Source of the DNA: Flavobacterium franklandianum
Lineage (GTDB): Bacteria; Bacteroidota; Bacteroidia; Flavobacteriales; Flavobacteriaceae
DNA: 64,000 bases
Assembly (NCBI RefSeq): GCF_007097365.1
Contig: NZ_VJZR01000001.1
Coordinates: 310,001-374,000, forward strand
Direction of reading: 5' to 3'
In this document: positions 51,894-59,613 of the stretch, in pieces
Layout of the letters: each line of letters starts with the position of its first letter
Numbering within the stretch: the first letter of the stretch is position 1
Notes under the pieces: generated by a model
What the model was told of the DNA's origin: nothing
Seen by the model: only the letters and a program-made list of their open reading frames with translations
Databases searched by the model: none
Translations under genes and position numbers: made by a program

Positions 51894-52937
51894 TTAAACC
51901 CCCGTTTCTTTTTCGATAAAATTATGAATTACGATGGGGAATGGAAATGTTTTCAAAACTTTAGAGGTGATTCCGTTTTCGATATTTCCTTTTAAGTTTA
52001 CTTTCCAAAACTTAATATGCAAATGTTGATGTGATAGTTTATGAATGATACTTTTAGAGTTGATTTCTGATAGACTTTCCATTTCGTTTTCTACGAAAAA
52101 GTCGGACTGAATTTGTTGGGCAATGAATTCAAAACCTTCTACTTTCTGGGTTTCAATCAACGGAAATTCGTAGAGATTGTGCCAAATTCCTTTTGCCGTT
52201 CGCTTTTGTATTACCGTATTTTCATTTTCATCTGAAACGACCAAATAATTAAAGTATCTATTTCTGACCTTCAATTTCTTCAATTTCACAGGCAATTGAT
52301 CTACTTTCTTTTTTTGCAAAGCGGCACAACTGGTATTGAAAACACAAATGCCACAATTAGGACTTTTAGGAACGCATTGCAAAGCACCAAATTCCATAAT
52401 GGCTTGGTTGAATATTGCAGGGTTATCCTTTGGCATTAATTCGAAAGCCAAAGCGAAGAACTCTTTTTTGGCAGAAGCCGAAGCAATGTCGGTTTCTACA
52501 TCAAAATAACGAGACAAAACCCTAAAAACATTTCCATCCACAACCGGAACAGGTTCGTTATAGGAAAAGGAAGCGATTGCGGCAGCTGTGTATTCGCCAA
52601 CACCTTTTAATTCTAATAAGTCATTATAATTGTCGGGAAAATTTCCCAATAATTCTGTGGCAATAAACTGAGCTGTTTTATGTAAATTTCGAGCACGGGA
52701 ATAATATCCCAAACCCTGCCAAAGTTTCAAAACTTGTTCTTCATTGGCCGCAGCCAAATCAAAAACTGTTGGAAAAGCCGTTGTAAAAGACAGGAAATAC
52801 GGTGTTCCTTGCGCTACTCTTGTCTGCTGAAGCATTATTTCGGAGAGCCAAATTAAATAAGGATTATCTGTTTTTCGCCACGGTAAATCACGCTTATTTT
52901 CTAAATACCACCTTATCAATATGTTGGAAAAGTTCAT
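51894..52937 (-). CDS. mutY: A/G-specific adenine glycosylase
   Basis: Removes adenine mispaired with 8-oxoguanine. The 347 residues have the N-terminal helix-hairpin-helix DLLELKGVGEYTAAAIASFS, followed by the catalytic Asp in VVDGNVFRVLSRYF. The [4Fe-4S] cysteines are in QCVPKSPNCGICVFNTSC. The C-terminal NUDIX-like domain (about 230-347) recognises oxoG. A TACTTTTG box (minus strand, 52955-52962) lies 17 bases upstream. Confidence 0.97.
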   Translation of the reverse strand: MNFSNILIRWYLENKRDLPWRKTDNPYLIWLSEIMLQQTRVAQGTPYFLSFTTAFPTVFDLAAANEEQVLKLWQGLGYYSRARNLHKTAQFIATELLGNFPDNYNDLLELKGVGEYTAAAIASFSYNEPVPVVDGNVFRVLSRYFDVETDIASASAKKEFFALAFELMPKDNPAIFNQAIMEFGALQCVPKSPNCGICVFNTSCAALQKKKVDQLPVKLKKLKVRNRYFNYLVVSDENENTVIQKRTAKGIWHNLYEFPLIETQKVEGFEFIAQQIQSDFFVENEMESLSEINSKSIIHKLSHQHLHIKFWKVNLKGNIENGITSKVLKTFPFPIVIHNFIEKETGV

Positions 52938-52995
52938 CGTTAAATTTTAGTTAGCAAAAGTAAAAGTTTATGTTGTTAAAATTTAATGAATTAGC

Positions 52996-53027
52996 TTGAA
53001 TAATTGTTTTTTTAATTCATATATTTG
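52996..53027 (+). promoter_or_regulatory. promoter of the HU gene
   Basis: TTG (52996-52998), 21 bases, TATATTTG (53020-53027), with the HU ATG 43 bases after the box. Confidence 0.6.
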
Positions 53028-53070
53028 CAACCTCAAAAAATTAGTACACAATTATAAATTACGAATTAAA

Positions 53071-53361
53071 ATGACAAAAGCAGATATCGTAGCAAAAATC
53101 TCAGAAAGATTAGGTCTAGAAAAAGGAGATGTTCAGGCAACAGTTGAGACCTTTATGACAGAAGTTAAAAACTCATTAGAAACTGGAGACAATGTTTATT
53201 TAAGAGGTTTTGGAAGTTTCATTGTGAAAACAAGAGCTGAAAAAACGGGAAGAAATATTTCAAAAAATACCACAATCAAAATTCCTGCACACAATATTCC
53301 AGCGTTCAAACCTGCAAAAGTGTTTGTTGAAGGAGTAAAAACGAATAACGAAGCAAAATAA
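53071..53361 (+). CDS. HU/IHF family DNA-binding protein
   Basis: A 96-residue nucleoid protein. MTKADIVAKISERLGLEKGD is the typical dimerisation helix, VYLRGFGSFIVKTRAEKTGR the beta-arm entrance, and IKIPAHNIPAFKPAKVFVEG the conserved arm tip and end. The start at 53071 is chosen; the open frame upstream covers the promoter. A 30-residue Lys/Arg-rich gene follows after 30 bases. Confidence 0.95.
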   Translation: MTKADIVAKISERLGLEKGDVQATVETFMTEVKNSLETGDNVYLRGFGSFIVKTRAEKTGRNISKNTTIKIPAHNIPAFKPAKVFVEGVKTNNEAK

Positions 53362-53391
53362 AATATTTATTAATTACAAAATCACCAGATT

Positions 53392-53484
53392 ATGCCAAGT
53401 GGTAAAAAAAGGAAGAGACATAAGGTAGCAACGCACAAACGCAAGAAAAGAGCGAGAGCTAACCGTCACAAAAAGAAAAAGTAG
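53392..53484 (+). CDS. 30-residue Lys/Arg-rich protein, possible small ribosomal protein
   Basis: Reads MPSGKKRKRHKVATHKRKKR then ARANRHKKKK and a stop. 17 of 30 residues are Lys or Arg, and no acidic residue is present. Similar short basic frames occur in many Bacteroidota next to HU and rng, which argues that it is real. The composition fits an rRNA-binding protein (compare the C-termini of mS38-type proteins, and bL38 reported from a Flavobacterium ribosome); this is not proven. It sits between HU and a strong terminator. Confidence 0.7.
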   Translation: MPSGKKRKRHKVATHKRKKRARANRHKKKK

Positions 53485-53507
53485 TTTTAAACTACTTTTT
53501 TCTTTTT
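53476..53507 (+). terminator. Rho-independent terminator after the small basic gene
   Basis: AAAAAGTAGTT / AACTACTTTTT stem with a 3-base loop and a further T-rich tail. It overlaps the last codons of the 30-residue gene. Confidence 0.75.
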
Positions 53508-53531
53508 AAACGTTCATTGAAATTTGGAAAA

Positions 53532-53732
53532 CAGAATGCAGATTACAGATTTCAGATTGCAGTTTTGACTGCTGCCTGATACCTGCCGCCTGCCATCTGG
53601 ACTTCCATCCGGGTTCAATACCTGTTAAAATTATTGTTTAATCCATCCTTGCTGAAGTTAGAAGTTGGAAGTTTTTTGTAACTACAAAAACCTGAAACCT
53701 GATCCCGAAATTTCGGGACTGAAAACTAAAAG
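53532..53732. repeat. heptamer-rich tract upstream of rng
   Basis: Successive 7-base arrays: CAGAATG CAGATTA CAGATTT CAGATTG (53532-53559); CCTGATA CCTGCCG CCTGCCA (53575-53595); GAAGTTA GAAGTTG GAAGTTT (53654-53674); CCTGAAA CCTGATC (53691-53704). A 16-base palindrome TCCCGAAA/TTTCGGGA (53703-53718) follows. No gene is supported here. Confidence 0.75.
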
Positions 53733-53752
53733 TTCGGATAAAAATTTACAGA

Positions 53753-55297
53753 GTGAATAAAGAATTAATCATCAGATCTAGTTCCGAAGCCGTAGATTTT
53801 GCCTTATTAAAAGATGGAAAACTAATTGAATTACACAAAGAACAAGAAACAAGCAATTTCCAAGTTGGCGATATTTTTATTGCCAAAATAAGAAAACCAG
53901 TTGCTGGACTAAATGCTGCTTTTGTAAATGTTGGCTACGAAAAAGACGCCTTTTTACATTATCACGATTTAGGTCCTAATCTTGCTTCTCAACTGAAATT
54001 CATAAAACTTGTAAGCGCAGGTAAAATAAAAGATTTCTCCCTAAAAAACTTTCAGTTTGAAAAAGAGATAGACAAAGATGGTTCGATAACCGATATTATC
54101 AATTCGAATCAGTCTATTTTAGTACAAGTCGTCAAAGAACCAATATCTACTAAAGGACCAAGAATTAGCGCAGAGCTTTCCCTTGCCGGAAGATTTATTG
54201 TTTTAGTTCCGTTTTCTGATCGTGTTTCTATTTCTCAAAAAATAGAAGACAAAAAAGAAAAAGAACGTTTGAAACGATTAGTGCAATCTGTCAAACCAAA
54301 AGGATTTGGCGTTATTGTTCGCACAGTAGCCGAAGGCAAAAGCACAGTAGAATTAGAAAAAGATTTGCAGAACCTCATAGAGAGATGGACTGCAATGTGT
54401 AAAAAATTACCAACCGCTCATCATCCGTCCAAGGTATTAGGAGAGCTCAATAGAGCTTCATCAATATTAAGAGACGTCTTCAACGATACCTTTAGCGGTA
54501 TCCAAATAGATGATGAAGAGTTGTACAACCAAACCAAGGACTATTTACAAGAAATAGCGCCTTCAAAAACATCGATTGTTAAGTTTTATCAATCAAAAGA
54601 TACTCCAATTTTCGAGAAATACAATATAGAGAGACAAATCAAGACCTCCTTTGGAAAAACAGTTTCTATGAGTAAAGGTGCTTATCTTATTATCGAACAT
54701 ACTGAAGCTTTACACGTCATAGACGTCAATAGCGGAAACCGTTCTAATAAAGCATCCAATCAAGAAGATACTGCAATGGAAGTTAATATGATTGCAGCCG
54801 CTGAAATCGCAAGACAATTGCGTCTTCGTGATATGGGCGGAATAATCGTAATTGATTTTATCGATATGGGCAATCCCGAAAACCGCAAAGTGTTGTTCGA
54901 CTTCCTTAGGGAAGAAATGGACGATGATAAAGCCAAGCACAAAATCTTACCGCCGAGTAAATTTGGATTAGTCCAAATTACCAGACAAAGAGTAAGACCG
55001 GAAGTCAATATTAAAACTAGAGAAGAAGATCCCAACAATATTGAAGGCGAAATTGAAGCGCCAATTCAAATCATTGACAAAATCGCCTTAGATCTAGAAA
55101 GTATTTTAAAAACGAACGCAGATGTTGTGCTTAACGTACATCCATTTGTGGCCGCATACCTTAGCAAAGGGTTTCCATCCATACGTTCAAAATGGTTTTT
55201 TGAACATAAAAAATGGGTAAAAATTATACCGCGTGACGCTTACACGTATCTAGAATACCATTTCTACGACAAAAAGAAGAATGTTATTATTGAATAA
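53753..55297 (+). CDS. rng: ribonuclease E/G family endoribonuclease (RNase G-like)
   Basis: A 514-residue endoribonuclease for mRNA turnover and 16S rRNA 5' end processing. It begins with GTG (NKELIIRSSSEAVDFALLKD). The S1-like domain is near 36-125 (GDIFIAKIRKPVAGLNAAFV). The catalytic DNase I-like domain has LHVIDVNSGNRSNK and GGIIVIDFIDMGNPENRKVL with the metal-binding Asp residues. The RNase E zinc-link CPxCxG is missing, as in many Bacteroidota members. The GTG is the only plausible start after the heptamer tract. Confidence 0.94.
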   Translation: MNKELIIRSSSEAVDFALLKDGKLIELHKEQETSNFQVGDIFIAKIRKPVAGLNAAFVNVGYEKDAFLHYHDLGPNLASQLKFIKLVSAGKIKDFSLKNFQFEKEIDKDGSITDIINSNQSILVQVVKEPISTKGPRISAELSLAGRFIVLVPFSDRVSISQKIEDKKEKERLKRLVQSVKPKGFGVIVRTVAEGKSTVELEKDLQNLIERWTAMCKKLPTAHHPSKVLGELNRASSILRDVFNDTFSGIQIDDEELYNQTKDYLQEIAPSKTSIVKFYQSKDTPIFEKYNIERQIKTSFGKTVSMSKGAYLIIEHTEALHVIDVNSGNRSNKASNQEDTAMEVNMIAAAEIARQLRLRDMGGIIVIDFIDMGNPENRKVLFDFLREEMDDDKAKHKILPPSKFGLVQITRQRVRPEVNIKTREEDPNNIEGEIEAPIQIIDKIALDLESILKTNADVVLNVHPFVAAYLSKGFPSIRSKWFFEHKKWVKIIPRDAYTYLEYHFYDKKKNVIIE

Positions 55298-55300
55298 AAC

Positions 55301-55334
55301 AAAAACCGCCTTTCGTGAGATTGGCGGTTTTTTT
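55301..55334 (+). terminator. Rho-independent terminator of rng
   Basis: AAACCGCC / GGCGGTTT stem with a 12-base loop and seven T. Confidence 0.75.
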
Positions 55335-55354
55335 GTGGCTAATTGTGAGATTTT

Positions 55355-55573
55355 TTAACTGATTTTTTTCAGATCTAGATAAACAGATGTTAACCCACAG
55401 TTCTTCTTTATGTCGATACCATATTTCCTCATAAAAGCATCAGCAACTTCGTGACCTCCATTTGTTGTTATGGGATTGGAATATTTGGATGAAACCTCAA
55501 CAGTCATCCCTTTCTCCAAACGTATTCCGTTTGCATAATGATTTTGTTTTACCGTGATTAAAAATAATGCCAT
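55355..55573 (-). CDS. DUF6140-like small protein
   Basis: A 72-residue protein that begins ALFLITVKQNHYANGIRLEK and has YSNPITTNGGHEVADAF and IKKNCGLTSVYLDLKKI. The pattern matches the DUF6140 family as I recall it: short Bacteroidota proteins of unknown function, often in mobile or accessory regions. It stands alone, with about 200 bases of AT-rich, gene-free sequence upstream. Confidence 0.65.
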   Translation of the reverse strand: MALFLITVKQNHYANGIRLEKGMTVEVSSKYSNPITTNGGHEVADAFMRKYGIDIKKNCGLTSVYLDLKKIS

Positions 55574-55773
55574 AATTGTAAATTTAAATTGTACCTACTC
55601 TAATTTGGTTTTCGGCTTTCCCATAAGACGAAAATAGAATGATAGTAAGACAAAGTGAGACGGAGAGAATTTTTAATTCATAAAAAATAAATACCTCAGC
55701 TTTAGATTAATATTTTTTTTCAAAAACCGAAAATATTGAAAAGGTTTTGAAAATGGATATTAAATATTAGAGC

Positions 55774-56391
55774 TTACTTTATTCTATTTAAAGCTTCTTT
55801 TAAATATTTTGTCGCATTATATCCAAAATAGGAAGAGGAAGGATGATAAATTTTAAAAGCTGGAATTTCTTTATTTAATACGTTATAATAATACAACTTT
55901 CCAAATTTATTATCTAAAATATCATCCTCTTTAAAGTTAACACTTTTGGGAAGTTTTCCCCACAATCTTTCCCCCCAAACTACTATTAAATCCGGTTGAT
56001 ATTTTCTTAAGATTTCAAAAAAAGCTTCTTCACTAGAAGAAAAAGCCTCAGGTGATGGAGAAATACGCGGTCCACTGGTTGCTAATTGAACATAATTGTA
56101 AAACATAATTGAATTCCAAAAATTAATTAACTTTTCATTATCTACTTTCTCTCCTAAAAAAACATTAGTAAATCTTGTAAATGTTCTCATCCAATGCTCA
56201 AATTTGCCTATACCTTTTTTATTATCTAAGAATCGTCTTGTAACGTTAATTGTAATATTACACTTTATATTTCCACATAAATCACACTCTTCACAATAAT
56301 GACTTTCCCCTAAAATTAATATTCTTTTTCCTAAATACCCCTTTTCTATGCAGGTATCTCCAATCCACGGAATAAAACACACTTTGTCCAT
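55774..56391 (-). CDS. uracil-DNA glycosylase-like superfamily protein with a cysteine cluster
   Basis: A 205-residue protein. KRILILGESHY is in the place of motif 1 of UDG-fold enzymes (GE-x-PG in active family members), and FKIYHPSSSYFGYN carries the HPS motif 2. The middle, LIVVWGERLWGKLP, fits the conserved strand that reads GxxA in relatives. Just after motif 1 it has four cysteines, CEECDLCGNIKC, which could bind a metal or Fe-S cluster. The active-site Asp/Asn of classical UDGs is not clear, so glycosylase activity is doubtful. It is followed by a WYL-regulator cluster on the same strand. Confidence 0.55.
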   Translation of the reverse strand: MDKVCFIPWIGDTCIEKGYLGKRILILGESHYCEECDLCGNIKCNITINVTRRFLDNKKGIGKFEHWMRTFTRFTNVFLGEKVDNEKLINFWNSIMFYNYVQLATSGPRISPSPEAFSSSEEAFFEILRKYQPDLIVVWGERLWGKLPKSVNFKEDDILDNKFGKLYYYNVLNKEIPAFKIYHPSSSYFGYNATKYLKEALNRIK

Positions 56392-56522
56392 ATTTTTTTT
56401 GTTTTTATTTTAAATCAAATGTTTTCTAGCTTATTTTATATTTCAGGGTTATTCTAAACAAATTTCACTGCTTATTCAACTATGCAATAACTTATCGTAT
56501 TATTTCAAGGATTGAGATATTT

Positions 56523-56780
56523 CTAATCTTTATAAACTACAATTTCAAAACTTTGTGCAATTTTACATCTGTGTCCTTTTATATAGAATTCAAAATAAAA
56601 AGGAACCGATATATATTCAGGATTAGTATTGTATGGCGTTGGTATTCCCTCATATTCTCTATAAAAATTATCCCATAATTCATCTTGAGCTTTTCTTCTT
56701 GAGACTATATTGTCAAAGAATTCTTTTTCAACTTTATCTATTTTTTTGTGGAATTCAATTACCAAATCTTCTTTTGTCAT
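56523..56780 (-). CDS. hypothetical 85-residue protein
   Basis: Not recognised. It has a charged helical N-terminal half (DLVIEFHKKIDKVEKEFFDN) and a C-terminal half with aromatic residues and one Cys (VPFYFEFYIKGHRCKIAQSF). No signal peptide or membrane segment. It lies between the WYL regulator and the UDG-like gene, all on the minus strand, with gaps of 68 and 131 bases. Confidence 0.5.
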   Translation of the reverse strand: MTKEDLVIEFHKKIDKVEKEFFDNIVSRRKAQDELWDNFYREYEGIPTPYNTNPEYISVPFYFEFYIKGHRCKIAQSFEIVVYKD

Positions 56781-56848
56781 AATTATTTTTGCTCTTACAA
56801 TTCATTCCTATAACCTGTACAGTTTCAAAATCTATAGTTGTCCAATTT

Positions 56849-57748
56849 TTATTGGTATAACCTTTTCATTTGTTCGAGTTTTCCTTTCATAATACCAATC
56901 AGACTTTGCGGTTCTAAAACTTCAACTTCACTACCGTATTTCAACAATTCCATAATAAAATCATTGGTAGTGTGAATGAAAATTTCAAGAATGACTTCAT
57001 CTTCTGTTTCTTCGACAATGCGTTGGGATTCGTGCAACGGAAACGTTTTGATGTAGTTGCCTTGTTGTTTGGTAAATTCTAATATCACTTTTTCGGCAGG
57101 TTCGTCCCGTAATACTCCAAAAGCGTTTCGGAACTCTTTTTCAACATTAAAAGCAATAGGTTTAAATTTGGTATCGGTAATTTTCAGATTGGAGATTCGG
57201 TCTAGTCCAAAAGTTTTTACAGTTTCATCTTTTTTATCCCAACAAATCAAATACCATCTTTGCTGCGATTCCTTGATGGCAATGGGTTTTACTTCTCGCT
57301 GGGTTATGTCGTCTTCCCAATGTTTTTTATGGGTAAATTTTAGGATATACCCATTTTGAATGGCGTGAATAATGCAGTGAATGTGTTCCGTTCCCAATGA
57401 TTTTCGTTTCTCCAAAAAAATGCTTGGCGATAATTTATTTCCCTCTTGTAGTGCGTGATGTATCGAAAAAGCATCAATCATTCTTGTTACAGATTGGTCT
57501 TCGATTTCTTCTTCGTCGATGTTATAAGTTTTATCTTTTCGATTATATTCAATTGAAATTCCAAATAATGTCAGAATATCTTTTTTATCCCGCTCAAAAG
57601 TACGAATGGCATATTCAAAATTGGTATCGATATCCTCATTTTCGAGTTTTCGAATTACATACTCCTGTAATTCATTAAAACTACAAGGCCTGCTTCTCAA
57701 GCGGTCGGTAACGTATAAATACCTTTTAAAATAAATTAATTTTGACAT
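56849..57748 (-). CDS. WYL-domain transcriptional regulator
   Basis: A 299-residue regulator. The N-terminal HTH is FKRYLYVTDRLRSRPCSFNE with a following DNA-binding helix pair. The WYL domain is near residues 135-215, with the namesake motif in SQQRWYLICWDKKD. A C-terminal WCX-like extension has LEIFIHTTNDFIMELLKYGS. WYL proteins respond to nucleotides or nucleic acid ligands and often control defence or DNA-repair genes. A TATCTTTG box (minus strand, 57769-57776) lies 20 bases upstream. Confidence 0.88.
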   Translation of the reverse strand: MSKLIYFKRYLYVTDRLRSRPCSFNELQEYVIRKLENEDIDTNFEYAIRTFERDKKDILTLFGISIEYNRKDKTYNIDEEEIEDQSVTRMIDAFSIHHALQEGNKLSPSIFLEKRKSLGTEHIHCIIHAIQNGYILKFTHKKHWEDDITQREVKPIAIKESQQRWYLICWDKKDETVKTFGLDRISNLKITDTKFKPIAFNVEKEFRNAFGVLRDEPAEKVILEFTKQQGNYIKTFPLHESQRIVEETEDEVILEIFIHTTNDFIMELLKYGSEVEVLEPQSLIGIMKGKLEQMKRLYQ

Positions 57749-57824
57749 AATAAGTTAGATTTATTTTTCAAAGATAATTCATTTGTCTGCCAATATATGT
57801 CGTTATAATTTTTTAAAAATGAAA

Positions 57825-58268
57825 TTATTTTCTCCTCTTAGCAAAAAACCTTTTCATCAATTCACTTGCTTCATTCGCCAAAACACCACGAACCACAGTA
57901 GTTTTTGGGTGCAATTGTGTTCCCATTTTTTCGAAACCGCGATGTTCGTCACTGGTTCCAAAAACAATTTTCGAAATTTGGCTCCAATACAAAGCGCCGG
58001 CACACATTTGGCAAGGCTCCAGCGTAACATATAATGTGCAACCCACTAAATATTTTCCTCCTAAGAAATTGGCAGCAGCTGTTATCGCTTGCATTTCGGC
58101 GTGAGCGGTAACATCAACCAGCATTTCGGTAAGATTATGACCCCGCGCAATGACTTTATTGTCGATTACTATTACGGCACCAACGGGAATTTCATCCTTT
58201 TCAAAAGCCATTTCAGCCTCTTGCAAGGCTTTCTTCATAAAATATTCGTCGGTGAAAGGGTTTTCCAT
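57825..58268 (-). CDS. tadA: tRNA-specific adenosine deaminase
   Basis: Converts A34 to inosine in tRNA-Arg. The 147 residues have the zinc-site motifs VTAHAEMQAITAAANFLGGK (His and catalytic Glu) and TLEPCQMCAGALYWSQISK (two Cys). KALQEAEMAFEKDEIPVGAV is the typical N-terminus of TadA. The length is normal. A TATTTTTG box (minus strand, 58274-58281) lies just upstream. Confidence 0.93.
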   Translation of the reverse strand: MENPFTDEYFMKKALQEAEMAFEKDEIPVGAVIVIDNKVIARGHNLTEMLVDVTAHAEMQAITAAANFLGGKYLVGCTLYVTLEPCQMCAGALYWSQISKIVFGTSDEHRGFEKMGTQLHPKTTVVRGVLANEASELMKRFFAKRRK

Positions 58269-58322
58269 AGTTGCAAAAATACTGTTTTATACTGTTTTCA
58301 ATATTGAAATTCAAAACTGTTT

Positions 58323-59429
58323 TTAGGTTATCAAATTCAAGTTATAGCGTCGGTTTCTACCTTCTCCTCTTGGAGTTAGAATAGTTTTTTCTGTCAAATC
58401 TTGCAGATCTCTTGTAGCCGTTGCCCTAGAAGTTTTTGTGATGGAAACATATTTTATTGCTGTCATACCCCCTTCGAAACCAAAAATACCATTTTCAAAC
58501 ATTTTCAAAACAGCCTTATTTTGTCTGTCATTCATTTGATTTTTAAACTTATCAATAAACTTAGTTTTGTTTAACGTAAATAACACGGTTTGCTTAGCGT
58601 TTTTCTGAGAATCTAAAATTAATGTAGAAAAATAAAGAATCCAATCTGTAATTTCTATTGCTCTTTGAGCTAGCTTCAAGGATTCGTAATACTGTTTTTT
58701 GTCTTTTTCGATAGTACTTGAAATACTCATTAACACTGGTCGGTTTAAAGATTCCGAAAGGCACTTTTCGGCAATTGCGCGTCCAATTCTACCATTCCCA
58801 TCTTCAAAAGGATGAATACTCTCGAAATATAAATGCGAAATAGAAGTTTTAATCAATATACTTTTAATATCTGTTGCTTTTACTTCAAAATCGCTGTACC
58901 ACTTAATAAATTTTTCCATTTCAATAGGAACTTGACTTGATGGTGGCGCTTCAAAATGGATGATTTCTTTTCCAAAACTTCCTGAAACAATTTGCATCGG
59001 CTCCACGCCAATTCTATATTCGCCGGGGCTAACACGCTTGGAATATTCCATAAGTATTGTGTGCCATTGCTTAATCGTAAATTCAGTCAGTTTTTCGGAA
59101 TAGGAATTCCGAACCGTCACCATCAACTTTCCGATTCCTTGTGCATTTTTATCTCTAATTTGACCAAAAAAATCTCCAATTCCTAGATTTTTCTTAATCG
59201 AGGACATTACATCTTGACGGCTAAAAAATTCACCTTCTATTTCTGAAGTTTTAATAGCTTCTGAAATCATAAACTGCAATATAGTTTCTTGTTGTATTTC
59301 ACTTGACAAAGAATCTACAAGACCTTTTAGTTCTCCTGTTTCTAATGCAAATTCCATACACAATGAGTCTATTACAGTATCATTAAATAGAAAGTTTTGC
59401 CAATTTGGATGTTGCCAATTGTATTTCAT
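58323..59429 (-). CDS. Fic family protein with N-terminal autoinhibitory helix and C-terminal winged helix
   Basis: A 368-residue AMP-transferase-type protein. The N-terminal inhibitory motif TSEIEGEFFS fits the (S/T)xxxE(G/N) pattern of class II Fic proteins. The core FIDO motif is FESIHPFEDGNGRIGRAIAE, with the catalytic His and the two Arg. The C-terminus has a winged-helix-like segment (KYVSITKTSRATATRDLQDL). It is not paired with an obvious antitoxin gene, so it is probably self-controlled. An operator-like repeat lies 9 bases before its start. Confidence 0.92.
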   Translation of the reverse strand: MKYNWQHPNWQNFLFNDTVIDSLCMEFALETGELKGLVDSLSSEIQQETILQFMISEAIKTSEIEGEFFSRQDVMSSIKKNLGIGDFFGQIRDKNAQGIGKLMVTVRNSYSEKLTEFTIKQWHTILMEYSKRVSPGEYRIGVEPMQIVSGSFGKEIIHFEAPPSSQVPIEMEKFIKWYSDFEVKATDIKSILIKTSISHLYFESIHPFEDGNGRIGRAIAEKCLSESLNRPVLMSISSTIEKDKKQYYESLKLAQRAIEITDWILYFSTLILDSQKNAKQTVLFTLNKTKFIDKFKNQMNDRQNKAVLKMFENGIFGFEGGMTAIKYVSITKTSRATATRDLQDLTEKTILTPRGEGRNRRYNLNLIT

Positions 59430-59437
59430 TGATGCAT

Positions 59438-59502
59438 TTAATTACGTTAATCGCCTCAAATATAATCATTTTTTGAGGTGATTAACGTAATTAATCGCCT
59501 CA
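59438..59502. promoter_or_regulatory. operator-like triple repeat upstream of the Fic gene
   Basis: A 23-base inverted repeat, left arm 59438-59460 and right arm 59472-59494, with one mismatch. The unit is TTAATCGCCTCA, and a third copy in direct orientation follows at 59491-59502. The position, just before the Fic start codon, and the winged helix of the Fic protein suggest autoregulation. Confidence 0.65.
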
Positions 59503-59613
59503 TTTATTAGATATTGTCAATTTTACGAAAGATTCAAGTTCCAATTATAAATTGTCGTATGCATTCAAAAACAAATTTCAAATTAAAACCGTAAATTCGC
59601 TTTTTAAATTACA

